DNA from: Strongylocentrotus purpuratus
Lineage: Eukaryota > Echinodermata > Echinoidea > Camarodonta > Strongylocentrotidae
Direction: 5' to 3'
Assembly (NCBI RefSeq): GCF_000002235.5
Contig: NW_022145607.1
Span: 38,988,029 to 39,052,028 of the forward strand
Length of the DNA: 64,000 nucleotides
Below the pieces are notes generated by a model. It worked only from the letters and a program-made list of their open reading frames with translations, was not told where the DNA came from and searched no databases. Shown piece by piece: positions 40,601 through 46,267 of the stretch (position 1 is the first letter of the stretch; every line of letters begins with the position of its first letter). The position numbers and the translations under genes were made by a program.

Positions 40601-42886
40601 CGAATATTACTCAGTTAATGTAGAGCCCTCATTGTTCAATGCAGAGTATTGTCTACAAAAGGCGAGGGGGGGGAATCAATCTGCTGTTGACATATATTTT
40701 TTTCAGAAATAATGGTGTTGATGTATTTATTTGAAATGTTTGCCATTTGAAAGATATTATTTATGACTAATTATTCAAGGATTAAGGATATAATTGAGTT
40801 ATTGTAATTATATAATTGAGCGTTATTTTCCAAAAGAATAAACTAACATGAGGTTAATTTTTTACTATGCCTTTCGTATACACACTGCCTCACGTTAAAA
40901 GATGAGAGTTCTATATTCACTTTGTTGTATTCGCTGTTTAAGAAGTATTTGCCTGATAGCGGCTTTCCAAAATTATGTCTGACTGGCTTTGATCATTCAA
41001 CATACAGTGGAACCTTCATGTTAACCTTCTCACATCCATGCATTATATTGTTTAACCCTTATAAGACAAGGTTTCATTATAAGAAGATAATGTCCTAGGA
41101 CCCCAGGAGTTTGTTATAATTGTCCGGTTTGAGGCATGCTTCAACTTGATACATTTAGAAGGCAGCGGGTGAACATGAAATTGTTTTTGAAATCAAAGTG
41201 ATACAAAATAATTGACAACGTTTTTTTAATTTTCAAGCATGTTAGTCTCAATCAGCAGTGTTAAATTAATGAAGAAAATATCGATTTCGTCAAATGCATG
41301 TGAACTGTTATGGTTTATGATTTCAAGATTCAATTGCTTTCTTTTGGCTCTCTGCCTAATCAAAAGCATGAACAGGAATATACAATAAAATTGGACATGT
41401 AAACAAACTTTGGTCGTAATTGCTTACATTCTCTTGATGATTGTTTTGATGATTGTTTTATAAATGTATTATCATTCCTTATACACGTTATGTTTTTTAA
41501 TGTTTTTATATCTTCGATTTTAGGGCACTTTTTGGGGTTTGATAATTGGAGCTTCAGTCGGTCTCATCCGGTTAATCCTCGACTTTATCTATCCGGATCC
41601 GTCTTGTTGGGACGAAGATACCCGACCCATGGTGGTCAAGCTTCACTATTTCTACTTCAACATGATCCTCTTCATCATCGTCTTCGCCTCCGTCATCATC
41701 ATCAGTCTCATGACCGAACCTCTGCCCAAGTATCGGGTACGCTCTTGCAAAGACTTTCTCATGTCCTTTGGCAAGACATTTATTTACATTTGCCACACTC
41801 AACCCAGGTGATGTAAATGGGTACCTGGTAGGATTATCCCTTGAAATGTACTGTGCGCTGATAACGGCTGCCGGAGCTAAAGCTAGGGTAATAATTTCCA
41901 AATCTCTTTGGAAGCGCATAGAGATGTTATTTCATAACGTATTATGCGCTATACAAGAACTGAATGATATTATTATTATTAGAATCAATCTTTTATGCTA
42001 TTTCAATATTTGTGTGAACATGTAAATGGGTGCGAACATGGCAATCGCCGGCTTACTTCGAATAATTGGGTCATCGCTCTACATTCCGGTTGGTAGTTTT
42101 CTTATCATTATATATCACCAAAATTAAAATAGATGATAGTGTAAATGGTCAGATCCAATACAATTGTAACTTCTTTGAAAATCGGATGGTAGGAGGATCG
42201 TATAATAGTGTGTGGGTGGGCTTTAAAGCCCGTCTGCACTAGTTTGGCCAGGGGGATTAGACCTCCCTGCAAGGTCACTGAGAGGGGGTTATCTCATCAA
42301 ATCAGAAAATGAGGATCATGGGGGACCAACAGGCACCGATTCGGGATTGTCTGCTATATAGAGGGCGCAAGTAGCTATAAGTAGTGCAGTCGGGCTTTAA
42401 ACTTTGATCTCATTTCTTATGCCTATATATGAAGGTGATCCGAACGACGTTCTTCACTCGATACCTAAAGCTTGAGCGACCAGATGAGAAGCAGCTTCAT
42501 AGCGATATAAATGAAGAGAAAGACTATCAGATGTTGAGCCAAGACGTCATAGAGGTTAAAAATGGACATGGTGAGAATTTTTTTTACAGTAGCACGTGTC
42601 ATTCATTTCTGATTACACTCTTAAAGGGTAAAAAAATAACATCGTTTCATTTCCACCTTTTAAATATTCTTATTATATCCTATTAATCCTTTTCTTTATT
42701 ACATATTACTTACATGTATTTTCCGAATTTAATTAACTGCTACTATTACTTTTACCATAACTATTACTATTCTTGTTATTTATCGAACTGTTAACATTTA
42801 TCTTCGTATTACTAAGACGATTACTATGACTATTACTCTGACTCTTACTCTGACTATTATTATTAATAATAATAATAATAATAATT

Positions 42887-42917
<31 letters not shown>

Positions 42918-43801
42918 TAATAATAACAATAAGGATAATAATGATAATAGTAATAATAATAATACATTTATATAGCGCAGCTTTGAAAATATATTCAGCT
43001 GCGCTGGTTCAGAGCTCCTTTTTTATACTAAATTCTACAAAATAGGATCTCTCAATTGAACAAATATGTTTTTAATTTGGATTTGAAGACACTGAGAGAT
43101 GGAGTGCTTCGTATTTATATTGGCAAGCTATTCCATAGTTTGGGGGCACCAATAGCGAAAGCACGGTCCCCGAGAGTTACTTTGGTTTTGTCATGAGGAA
43201 TCTGGAACAATAATTTATCTGTGGAACTGCGCAGGCTACGACTGTGTGACTGGACTTGAAGCAATTCCGTTATGTGACTAGGAGCTTGACCACTCAATGA
43301 CTTTACAAATTAACAACATTTTGAATGAAATTTGTTGACGGACTGGCAACCAGTGAAGGTCTTTCAGAAGAGGTGCGGTTGAAGTGAATTTTGACCTACG
43401 ATAGACTATTACTCTGACTATTACTTTAAATTTAACTATAACTTTTATTATGACTATTACTGATACTATTAGTCTATTACTATAACTGTCACAATGACTA
43501 ATTGACCCAACGATTTAATGATCATTACATCTTCAATGTGTGATCAATCTCTTTAGCCGTCATTGAGGATGAGGAGCGTCCAAAGCCGCCACTCCAGCAG
43601 CGAGTCTTGGCGTGGTTCTGTGGCTACGGTGAGGAAACAGAAGAAGGTCGAAGGTTGGCTCGAGAACAGGGGCTGCACAACCGCAAGCTCGGGTCTCTGG
43701 AGCAGGACCCAAGAGCCAAGAAATTCCTGTACTTCTGCATGATCCTACTCATCGCTATCGTCATTTTCATGTACACCTTCTTCTCTGTCGAGTGGATATG
43801 A
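12096..43801 (+). CDS. SLC5-family sodium/solute cotransporter, 15 coding exons
   Basis: Joining the 15 exons gives 2,001 nt with compatible phases (0,0,0,0,0,1,1,0,1,1,2,0,0,1 at successive junctions) and a 666-residue protein, close to the usual length of SGLT/SMIT transporters. The family imports sugars, inositol or similar solutes across the plasma membrane, driven by sodium. Visible motifs include [77 protein letters not shown], the cysteine-rich loop CASPETC...GCSNTAYP, and [15 protein letters not shown]. The fold would be about 14 membrane helices, with the C-terminal helix ending FFSVEWI at the stop. IGSEHF, SGALF and the IRTTFF phrase after helix 13 point towards the inositol (SMIT, SLC5A3/A11) side, but the substrate cannot be assigned. 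Residues at the SGLT1 N78, H83, Y290, W291 and K321 positions are kept, while those matching E102 and Q457 appear as Asp and Thr. Introns are large and transposon-filled. The start is the first ATG of the hydrophobic N-terminal exon. Confidence 0.93.
13112..13183 (+). CDS. SLC5 exon 2
   Basis: The acceptor is tttacaaag|GCG. It encodes [20 protein letters not shown] and TWLP, the family's conserved loop before helix 1 of the transport core. The donor is cca|gtaagt, phase 0. Confidence 0.93.
13392..13545 (-). repeat. Probable LINE 3' end in intron 2
   Basis: Read on the - strand, noncoding sequence ends ttgtggacgaataaatcaat followed by (ATCAAT)n-like repeats. This resembles the repeat-tailed 3' ends of CR1/RTE-type LINEs. 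No protein part is seen. Confidence 0.45.
14122..14226 (+). CDS. SLC5 exon 3 (core helix 1)
   Basis: The acceptor is atttag|GTC. It encodes [20 protein letters not shown] and the following residues. In SGLTs this helix supplies sodium- and sugar-binding positions, including the Asn and His seen here. The donor is ctcaat|gtaagt, phase 0. Confidence 0.95.
14227..15268. other. Intron 3 noncoding sequence
   Basis: AT-rich, with no coding signal or recognised element. A palindromic aattaattaatta tract lies near 14450. Confidence 0.4.
15269..15328 (+). CDS. SLC5 exon 4
   Basis: A short 20-codon exon encoding [20 protein letters not shown]. The acceptor is tttcag|GGC and the donor is tcaggg|gtaagt, phase 0. 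The following intron is about 7.4 kb and holds the hAT-type element. Confidence 0.92.
15839..15875. repeat. GC-rich hairpin within a small repeat
   Basis: CACGGGGGCGATT at 15839-15851 is exactly inverted at 15863-15875. Related cgggggcgg sequence lies just upstream (15799-15830), so the hairpin may be the core of a small MITE. Confidence 0.6.
16592..16620. repeat. (GA)n microsatellite
   Basis: About 14 GA dinucleotides. Confidence 0.95.
17290..17960. repeat. Purine-rich minisatellite (inverse of the 1.8-3.6 kb array)
   Basis: GA/AAG-rich on the + strand with G and C runs. The phrase gatatcagttgcaattttcc, or close variants, recurs at about 17539, 17720 and 17892, giving a period near 175-180 bp. 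It is the reverse complement of the motif seen at 1800-3596. Apparent proteins across it are low-complexity. Confidence 0.85.
18280..18900 (-). repeat. Approximately 110-bp satellite, short array
   Basis: Monomers contain atgctcatctgaccgtaatt, cctaaaacccctgagcttcc and gggctctgccccctggaccc. There are about five degenerate copies, some with half-units. The reverse complement forms the long array at 60870-64000. Confidence 0.85.
19005..20015 (+). repeat. cgcttcgcgc satellite, about 10 copies
   Basis: Each unit contains gagaacggtacaacgaatcg, tcttctttctctaatgattt, aatgaaacgtaaaagcttcc and gcgcttcgcgcggg, repeated every 75-120 bp. Diagnostic phrases start near 19040, 19158, 19254, 19352, 19442, 19552, 19632, 19705, 19827 and 19937. 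The same unit is found at 560-790 and 60310-60680. Confidence 0.9.
20560..20950 (-). pseudogene. RTE-like LINE fragment, frameshifted
   Basis: On the - strand one frame reads [20 protein letters not shown] then [21 protein letters not shown] second frame continues with [18 protein letters not shown] and ends [11 protein letters not shown] before a stop at 20563. This is the conserved C-terminal tail after the reverse transcriptase in RTE-type LINEs (WAGH...RWRD motifs). A frameshift near 20735 and loss of the RT core make it non-functional. Confidence 0.8.
21820..22500 (-). pseudogene. CR1/L2-type LINE 3' fragment in intron 4
   Basis: On the - strand, codons around 22086-22346 give the ORF end of a CR1/L2 reverse transcriptase ([20 protein letters not shown]). 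The 3' end tgcgctatacaaataatg followed by (ATT)n-like sequence lies near 21825-21860. Frames are broken upstream of about 22350. Confidence 0.75.
22774..22878 (+). CDS. SLC5 exon 5
   Basis: The acceptor is ttttag|GTA. It encodes [20 protein letters not shown] and a helix. The donor is atttcg|gtaagt, phase 0. The following intron is about 8.2 kb and contains the nested LINE stack. Confidence 0.94.
24290..24427 (+). CDS. Putative first coding segment of the 2A-bearing LINE
   Basis: There are 46 codons from ATG 24290, beginning [15 protein letters not shown], a hydrophobic stretch like a signal peptide, followed by a cysteine-containing segment. It runs straight into the left end of the inserted inverted-repeat element, where the frame soon meets TAG. 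Removing the insertion would place it about 27 residues before the 2A cleavage point. That joining is an inference: the exact target duplication, and so the exact frame, is not resolved. Confidence 0.5.
24428..25474. mobile_element. 1,047-bp inverted-repeat DNA element inside the LINE
   Basis: The left end GGGGCTCGTTCCTAGAAACC and right end GGTTTCTAGGAACGGGCCCC are inverted repeats with one mismatch in 20. Looser similarity continues inward (gtcataac..., ctacg). The interior is AT-rich without a transposase. It interrupts a coding frame that continues on the far side. No clear target duplication was found. One- or three-base duplications would preserve the frame, but this is not proven. Confidence 0.78.
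25476..28424 (+). CDS. LINE polyprotein: 2A motif, APE endonuclease, reverse transcriptase
   Basis: The frame is open from the TAG at 25461 to the stop at 28422-28424, with no ATG at its head, fitting a 5' part cut off by the insertion. It starts with [20 protein letters not shown] followed by GP, a 2A-type ribosome-skipping motif (GDIxxNPGP). APE endonuclease motifs follow: [35 protein letters not shown] and SDHHG. Then reverse transcriptase motifs: [43 protein letters not shown] and FADD (about 27600-27612). The tail keeps the usual C-terminal CR1/jockey-group region. No internal stop or frameshift is seen across about 2.9 kb. Separate RNA-binding ORF1 is not seen. Clade placement (CR1, Rex1 or relatives) is tentative. 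Confidence 0.9.
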   Translation, partial: VCYYANSTATFQLLLQSGDIATNPGPSTNRNPTIAHVDHSHDQPKGHVTGLVFNARSIRHKMPNLLAHLATDHTEIICILESWLNAACEDVELGFPSNYVLFRKDRMTKPGGGVLTAIDASLCPRRLENLEHPDLELISIEFLLRKRKWLLLSLYRPPNSNAQYWNLLQAHIDNIQRTSIDFDGVILTGDLNVDLLDYSSSDSSRLLSICDTMELTQLVTTVTRPSKDDPSSGTLIDHVFTNRIDLFVEASVCPNPVPSDHHGIVFKIISPKPFASKAVLREFLNIPKADFDHMNRLLQLVPWNLFIDPEDINSTWEGFLDIFEAASKDAIPRSRMRTRKYKPWISKEIKHMICKKRKLFVRAQRSNLVADWSLFKEARNLAKYEIRAAYWQYVNALFLCCDNRKRFFAYIREHKRHSPPATIASGSRILNKPQNIASEFLTAFQTSFTDPQGVPCQPEKCEFPINQLQNFDICVSDVYRQLLSLREKKVPGPDSLSPSLLKHTAVVSAPILQRIFSVSLALGKVPTVWKSANVTPVFKSGDKSSPFNYRPVALTSVGSKIMESLIVDKIDSHLDSSCPISTFQHGFRKGKSCVTQVIRLTHEWLKYLEGPKSCPVDVLYLDFSRAFDKLPHDVLLQKLAIQFNISGNLWHWIKSLLCSRRQRVIYRGAASEWARVPSGVPQGSVIGPLLFNMFINDLTSLVDSPSALFADDTIIFRPIRSIVDSITLQNDLTKISNWCLSNRMSLNVSKTKVMRISAARKKVDPPAYFLNDQPIEIVQKTKYLGIIITSNLKWDSHVDYVVSRANRMLGLITSVSGGLSSPALLCLYKALVLPLVEYGIPAWFPVNRNLCDRLESIQRRATRLILKQYRQQMPYNQRLRSLNWYTLESRRKYLLMSFICKSLYRFIDCDVVIQNILMITRRPNELKFHHLLARTQRLNNTALYLFPRFWDEFPVELRNDFLLSQYQTWQSKLKSQIFSQLY
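30219..30543. mobile_element. 325-bp palindromic MITE
   Basis: A 65-bp arm at 30219-30283 (GTGCGTAGG...AACCGCGGACCACTCC...) is inverted at 30479-30543 with few mismatches. There is no coding potential. It lies inside the right arm of the 23035-30636 element, so it inserted later. Confidence 0.85.
31115..31220 (+). CDS. SLC5 exon 6
   Basis: The acceptor is caaaag|GTG. It encodes [20 protein letters not shown] and a helix. The donor is ttacag|gtatgt, phase 1. Confidence 0.94.
31865..31945 (+). CDS. SLC5 exon 7
   Basis: The acceptor is attaag|GTG. It completes the [13 protein letters not shown] signature. The donor is gtattaa|gtaagt, phase 1. Confidence 0.94.
32879..33078. mobile_element. TTAA-type MITE, copy 1 (intron 7)
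   Basis: The ends are inverted: GACTGCACTAG on the left and CTAGTGCAGATAGGCTTTAA on the right. It is closely related, in the opposite orientation, to the element at 42227-42396, sharing gccaaactagtgcag and gcagggaggt phrases. The left TTAA is degraded (CTAA). Confidence 0.65.
33432..33940. mobile_element. 509-bp MITE with 199-bp inverted repeats and TA duplication
   Basis: CAGGGCGTATCATAATAAAG begins a 199-bp arm (33432-33630) that is nearly perfectly inverted at 33742-33940. TA flanks both ends, as in Tc1/mariner-type insertions. The spacer of about 110 bp has no recognisable gene. It ends 20 bp before SLC5 exon 8. Confidence 0.92.
33961..34178 (+). CDS. SLC5 exon 8
   Basis: The acceptor is ttcgaag|GTTACG, the only in-frame AG close by, about 20 bp after a palindromic transposon. 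It encodes [20 protein letters not shown] to WLGFLIGQ...YWCAEQ. The donor is gaacag|gtaggc, phase 0. Confidence 0.88.
34544..34679 (+). CDS. SLC5 exon 9
   Basis: The acceptor is ttccaag|GTG. It encodes [18 protein letters not shown] and a helix with the conserved Lys (FCKILPLF). The donor is cacag|gtaaac, phase 1. Confidence 0.94.
35252..35359 (+). CDS. SLC5 exon 10 (cysteine-rich extracellular loop)
   Basis: Encodes [20 protein letters not shown] and [10 protein letters not shown]. The acceptor, ttatgtag|AT, is preceded by an ATT/ATC microsatellite instead of a normal pyrimidine tract. The donor is gcag|gtgagt, phase 1. Confidence 0.92.
35506..36000 (-). pseudogene. L1/Tx1-type LINE C-terminal fragment (zf-RVT region)
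   Basis: On the - strand, [20 protein letters not shown] and [20 protein letters not shown] followed by ECPVMHQF match the zinc-finger-like region after the RT in L1/Tx1 elements (C-x2-C...H-x4-C). A second frame continues [18 protein letters not shown], so there is a frameshift near 35710. The LINE-like sequence just upstream contains further broken coding. No RT core is present. Confidence 0.75.
36660..36825 (+). CDS. SLC5 exon 11 (core helix 8)
   Basis: The acceptor is ttccag|GTC. It encodes [20 protein letters not shown] and [12 protein letters not shown], where the second half of the sodium site lies in this family. The donor is ggaag|gtatgg, phase 2. Confidence 0.95.
37118..37450. other. 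Noncoding part of intron 11
   Basis: A T-run and G-run lie just upstream (37055-37090), followed by AT-rich sequence. No gene or recognised element. Confidence 0.35.
37451..39054 (-). mobile_element. 5'-truncated LINE, antisense in SLC5 intron 11
   Basis: The 3' end on the - strand is a poly(A) tail (poly-T at about 37451-37471 on the + strand). A 3' UTR of about 300 bp precedes it. The coding region is cut at 39054 inside reverse transcriptase domain 2, with a TAA of foreign sequence directly upstream. This is the usual outcome of incomplete target-primed reverse transcription. Confidence 0.85.
37771..39054 (-). CDS. Truncated LINE reverse transcriptase
   Basis: The open frame runs from 39054 down to TAA at 37771-37773. 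It begins inside the RT at [20 protein letters not shown], then shows [29 protein letters not shown] and [10 protein letters not shown] (catalytic Asp pair), and a CR1/jockey-type C-terminus with AARLITNS and REWNSL. The endonuclease and the 5' third of the RT are missing, so it cannot move on its own. The last 11 residues ([11 protein letters not shown]) are tandemly duplicated by a 33-bp direct repeat at 37772-37837. Confidence 0.88.
   Translation of the reverse strand, partial: RLYDYLLKYNVLFSEQFGFRKNHSTDLSIVNFTKNILHEINNGMFCYGLFMDLSKAFDTIDHHILLKKLYHYGIRGIPHQWFSDYLFNRKQYVVVDGVESDYMDVNTGVPQGSVLGPLLFIIYINDIISSSKLLMFSLFADDTVVYYSHSNVACLVSNLNEELIKLNDWFKCNKLFLNYEKTKYVIFHTKKKKVPNVTNPVKIANVNIERELSVIFLGTNTEETLDWKCHIDYVCSKISRSMGVLSRLKNFLPRNILMNIYNATLLPHLNYCNIIWGNTYKTKLFKIYMLQKRAARLITNSHYMSPSLPLFIKLKIIPVYDLIKLNTCIFMFKFHKNLLPSVFNNMFQTNSSVHNYPTRQRLNLHHPLCRSTLMYNSLSFVGVREWNSLNYDLRSSSTITRFKSMYKKSIFQSMLEYKKSIFQSMLE
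39055..39160 (-). repeat. CR1/L2-type 3'-end remnant
   Basis: Read on the - strand it contains tgcgctatatatattacg and a second gcgcttacaaat, with (AAT)n-like repeats near 39115-39126, as in the 3' tails of CR1/L2 LINEs. Confidence 0.4.
39904..40072 (+). CDS. SLC5 exon 12
   Basis: The acceptor is ttctag|GGT. It encodes [20 protein letters not shown] to [16 protein letters not shown]. The donor is gaaaag|gttcgt, which is weaker than the others, phase 0. Confidence 0.92.
41524..41736 (+). CDS. SLC5 exon 13
   Basis: The acceptor is ttttag|GGC. It encodes [20 protein letters not shown] to [10 protein letters not shown]. The donor is tatcgg|gtacgc, phase 0. Confidence 0.93.
41800..41970 (+). repeat. 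SINE/LINE-tail-like repeat after exon 13
   Basis: gtgatgtaaatgggtacctg, tagagatgttatttca and tgcgctatacaagaac followed by (ATT)n resemble the tail shared by SINEs and CR1/L2 LINEs in marine deuterostomes. No pol III A box was convincingly seen. Confidence 0.45.
42227..42396. mobile_element. TTAA-type MITE, copy 2 (intron 13), 170 bp
   Basis: TTAA flanks both ends (42223-42226 and 42397-42400). The inverted ends are AGCCCGTCTGCACTA on the left and TAGTGCAGTCGGGCT on the right. This is the same family as 32879-33078, in reverse orientation. The TTAA target fits piggyBac-type mobilisation, but no transposase is in the window. Confidence 0.82.
42435..42570 (+). CDS. SLC5 exon 14 (cytosolic linker)
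   Basis: The acceptor is atgaag|GTG. It encodes [20 protein letters not shown] and a charged linker. The donor is gacatg|gtgaga, phase 1. Confidence 0.88.
42860..43410 (-). pseudogene. CR1/L2-type LINE 3' fragment in intron 14
   Basis: On the - strand, [19 protein letters not shown] (about 43115-43200) is the C-terminal signature of these LINEs. Downstream is a tail ending gcgctatataaatgtattat followed by a long (ATT)n array (42862-42965 on the + strand). The upstream reading frame is broken. Confidence 0.8.
43557..43801 (+). CDS. SLC5 exon 15 (last helix and stop)
   Basis: The acceptor is tctttag|CCG. It encodes a charged stretch and the last helix ([20 protein letters not shown]), ending SVEWI and TGA at 43799-43801. 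Confidence 0.9.
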
Positions 43802-46012
43802 AATTGAAATTCAAAAGGTTGACGTCAAACGTTTACCTCCTCGTGCCTGGCCTTCCTCTCAACTTCCCATTCCTTTCCTTCTCTGTCTGTATCTTATTCT
43901 TTCTGTCCATTCCCCTCTACCTATTGTCATTACCTACGCTTTTCCTTCTTCAGTCTGCCGCCCCTTTTTTTCTCCTGTTCTTCTTACTTCATGAAATGAA
44001 TGACATGAAATTAAACTTTTATAATGTTAATTGTTATTTTCGAGGATTTGTTCGGTGTAATTTTTGCAGGGTTGATGCACTATATAATTCTGTTCGTCTT
44101 GTTTCGGCATAATCATTGGTGATTGGTACTATTTAATTTCCATCATAATTTGAATATTTTTGGCTCTTGGGCTGCATGTTCGATTTTTGTTATCATAATA
44201 AAACGATTCAATCAATCAATAGATTTCTTCATGATCGTCTATTTGTTACAAGTTGCGTTTGCTGTTTGGAACGTGTCTTTCGTATTTCTGATCAGATATT
44301 TTGGCAAAAAATAAAATGTAGATTGGAAAGCTGTTTCTGCGAACTCTGAATGATTGTTAAGATATTTTTAATCCCCTATTTAAGTTTAAAATAAGTTTAA
44401 GCGTTGACGATTTTAGAATTTCGTAGTCATCAAATTAATGTCTTCCCTTTTGTTGTAATTCTGCTGTCGCGCTGCTCAATATGATATGGGTTTCTTTATG
44501 CATTCGTGATATTGGACGGGGTCCAAAACCCTACATCTAAGTGGGCCCAGTTTAACTAATATTATTGTTATTACCTATTCTTTCATCATTTCCAAAAGCA
44601 ATTGGAAAAAGAGTAATAATATTTTATTATATGTAGCCCTGTCTCAATATTATATCTGTTTACACATTAGATTGACGGTTTTCCATTATGGACTTTGCTC
44701 CTTAAGATATCATAGCATTTTATCGAATAATTACGTGAGTGAATACGCGAATGAAAGAAGGAATGATTGGTTATATGAATGGAATTATGAAAGAATAGAC
44801 ATGGTTTTAACACAACTACTAATAGCCACAAAGTGGTGTGCAATTTCGAGTCATGTATATCGTGTATTTCGTTCTGTATGTTTTATACAATTCTTTTTTT
44901 TCTTCTGTTTATGATCTAACAATTCTAAAATCATGGAGATATTCAATCAGTGATTAATTAAAGACTAAACTAAATTTGAAATTTAGCATGCTTTTGAATG
45001 GTAAATGTCAACCAGGGCTTATTTTCACGAAACCGCCATACTAGTTTGCCGACAGCATATTTAAGTGCGTGTATTAGATTTAACACGTGTTTCAATGGGA
45101 TGACGGTTTAGTGAAGGGATGCACTGGTGCCACATAGCTGATTACTCAAATGGATCGTTTATAGGACAGGAAAACAGATTCATACAATTTCTCAAAAATG
45201 GGAAAACATTTGTTAACCGTCTTTTCCTTTCCTTATAATTAATTTCAAAAGTATTATATTGAATTGATTTATTCTCAATGATTTTAATTCCAGTGGTAAA
45301 GATAATGATGATCATGGTGTTCGCAATGTTCGATGTTGACGAGCAATAATTAATTGTGTTAATGATGATTAATGGGAGCTCTACTAAAATGGTGAGGTCT
45401 AGGGAGACGCAAAAAGAATATGACGCCCCTCTTCCAAACCCTCCCGTCCTTCGATCAAAAGCCTTCTTTTGTAGCATTTCATCCAGCGATCACCCACCCC
45501 GAACCCTAGTCTACAGGTGTAGACGTACCACAGTTCATGAAACCTGGAGCAGAGTTCCGCTCTGTCAGTCTAAGCATTTTTCCCCTTCTCTTTTCTGCTT
45601 CATTCAAAATCGTTAATGCAATTTGAATTCGGCGTAATTATTCATAAATGAATGATACACGCCATAAAAGCTAAAACAACAACAACAGAATAGGTCCATG
45701 GTCTGAGTCACAACAGTTGATAAGCTAGGCTTTGTGCCTGCAATATATCACCATGACATAAGTACTCTCCCCCAATGACTAAATCAAACCCAGACTACGT
45801 CATCAACTACAGCAATGTATTTGTTGGCAATATTGATGGTACTACATTTCATCTGTTCTTTAATGAAGAAAAAAAAACTATTTGTTATCAATGCTTCCAT
45901 GCATGGCTGTTCTTATTCATCTCACTATGATGTGTAACGTAGCTTGAGTTTTAGCTGTTCACGAGCCAGTGAACGTTACCACCAACCAAGAGCACAGTGT
46001 TTGCATAACCAT
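43802..46012. other. SLC5 3' UTR and intergenic DNA
   Basis: The first part is probably SLC5 3' UTR. The stretch beyond about 44.3 kb is AT-rich and without coding signal. An apparent conserved-looking frame is not present on either strand. Confidence 0.45.
44197..44202 (+). terminator. Possible SLC5 polyadenylation signal
   Basis: The first canonical AATAAA after the SLC5 stop, 396 nt downstream. The cleavage site is not determinable from sequence alone. Confidence 0.45.
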
Positions 46013-46267
46013 CAGAGGTGGATCTACGGGGGGGGGTAGGGGGTTTAACCCCCCCCCCCCCCGGGCTGCCAAGTGAAAATGTGATGTGCATACAAAAACG
46101 GCATCATATGTCCAGACCCACAGAGTAGGCCCATTAGTAGATGTTAGTATATGGCAACAATTAACATCACTTACGAGGTTTCAAAATAGCAAAAAGAAAA
46201 TCGCATCGCCGCTATGCGGGTCGATACCCCCCCCCCCCCCCTAAGAAAAATGCTAGATTAGCCCCTG
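46013..46267. mobile_element. 255-bp hAT-like MITE
   Basis: The left end CAGAGGTGGATCTACGGGGG and right end CCCCC...CTAGATTAGCCCCTG are degenerate inverted repeats of the family seen at 17231-20314. ACCAT lies directly outside both ends (46008-46012 and 46268-46272). The interior has G/C runs and a cgccgctatgcgg motif shared with the sequence near 21170. Confidence 0.65.

Noticed and set aside
41572..41919. 115-residue antisense frame over exon 13
   Set aside because: It mirrors the SLC5 exon and has no independent motif.
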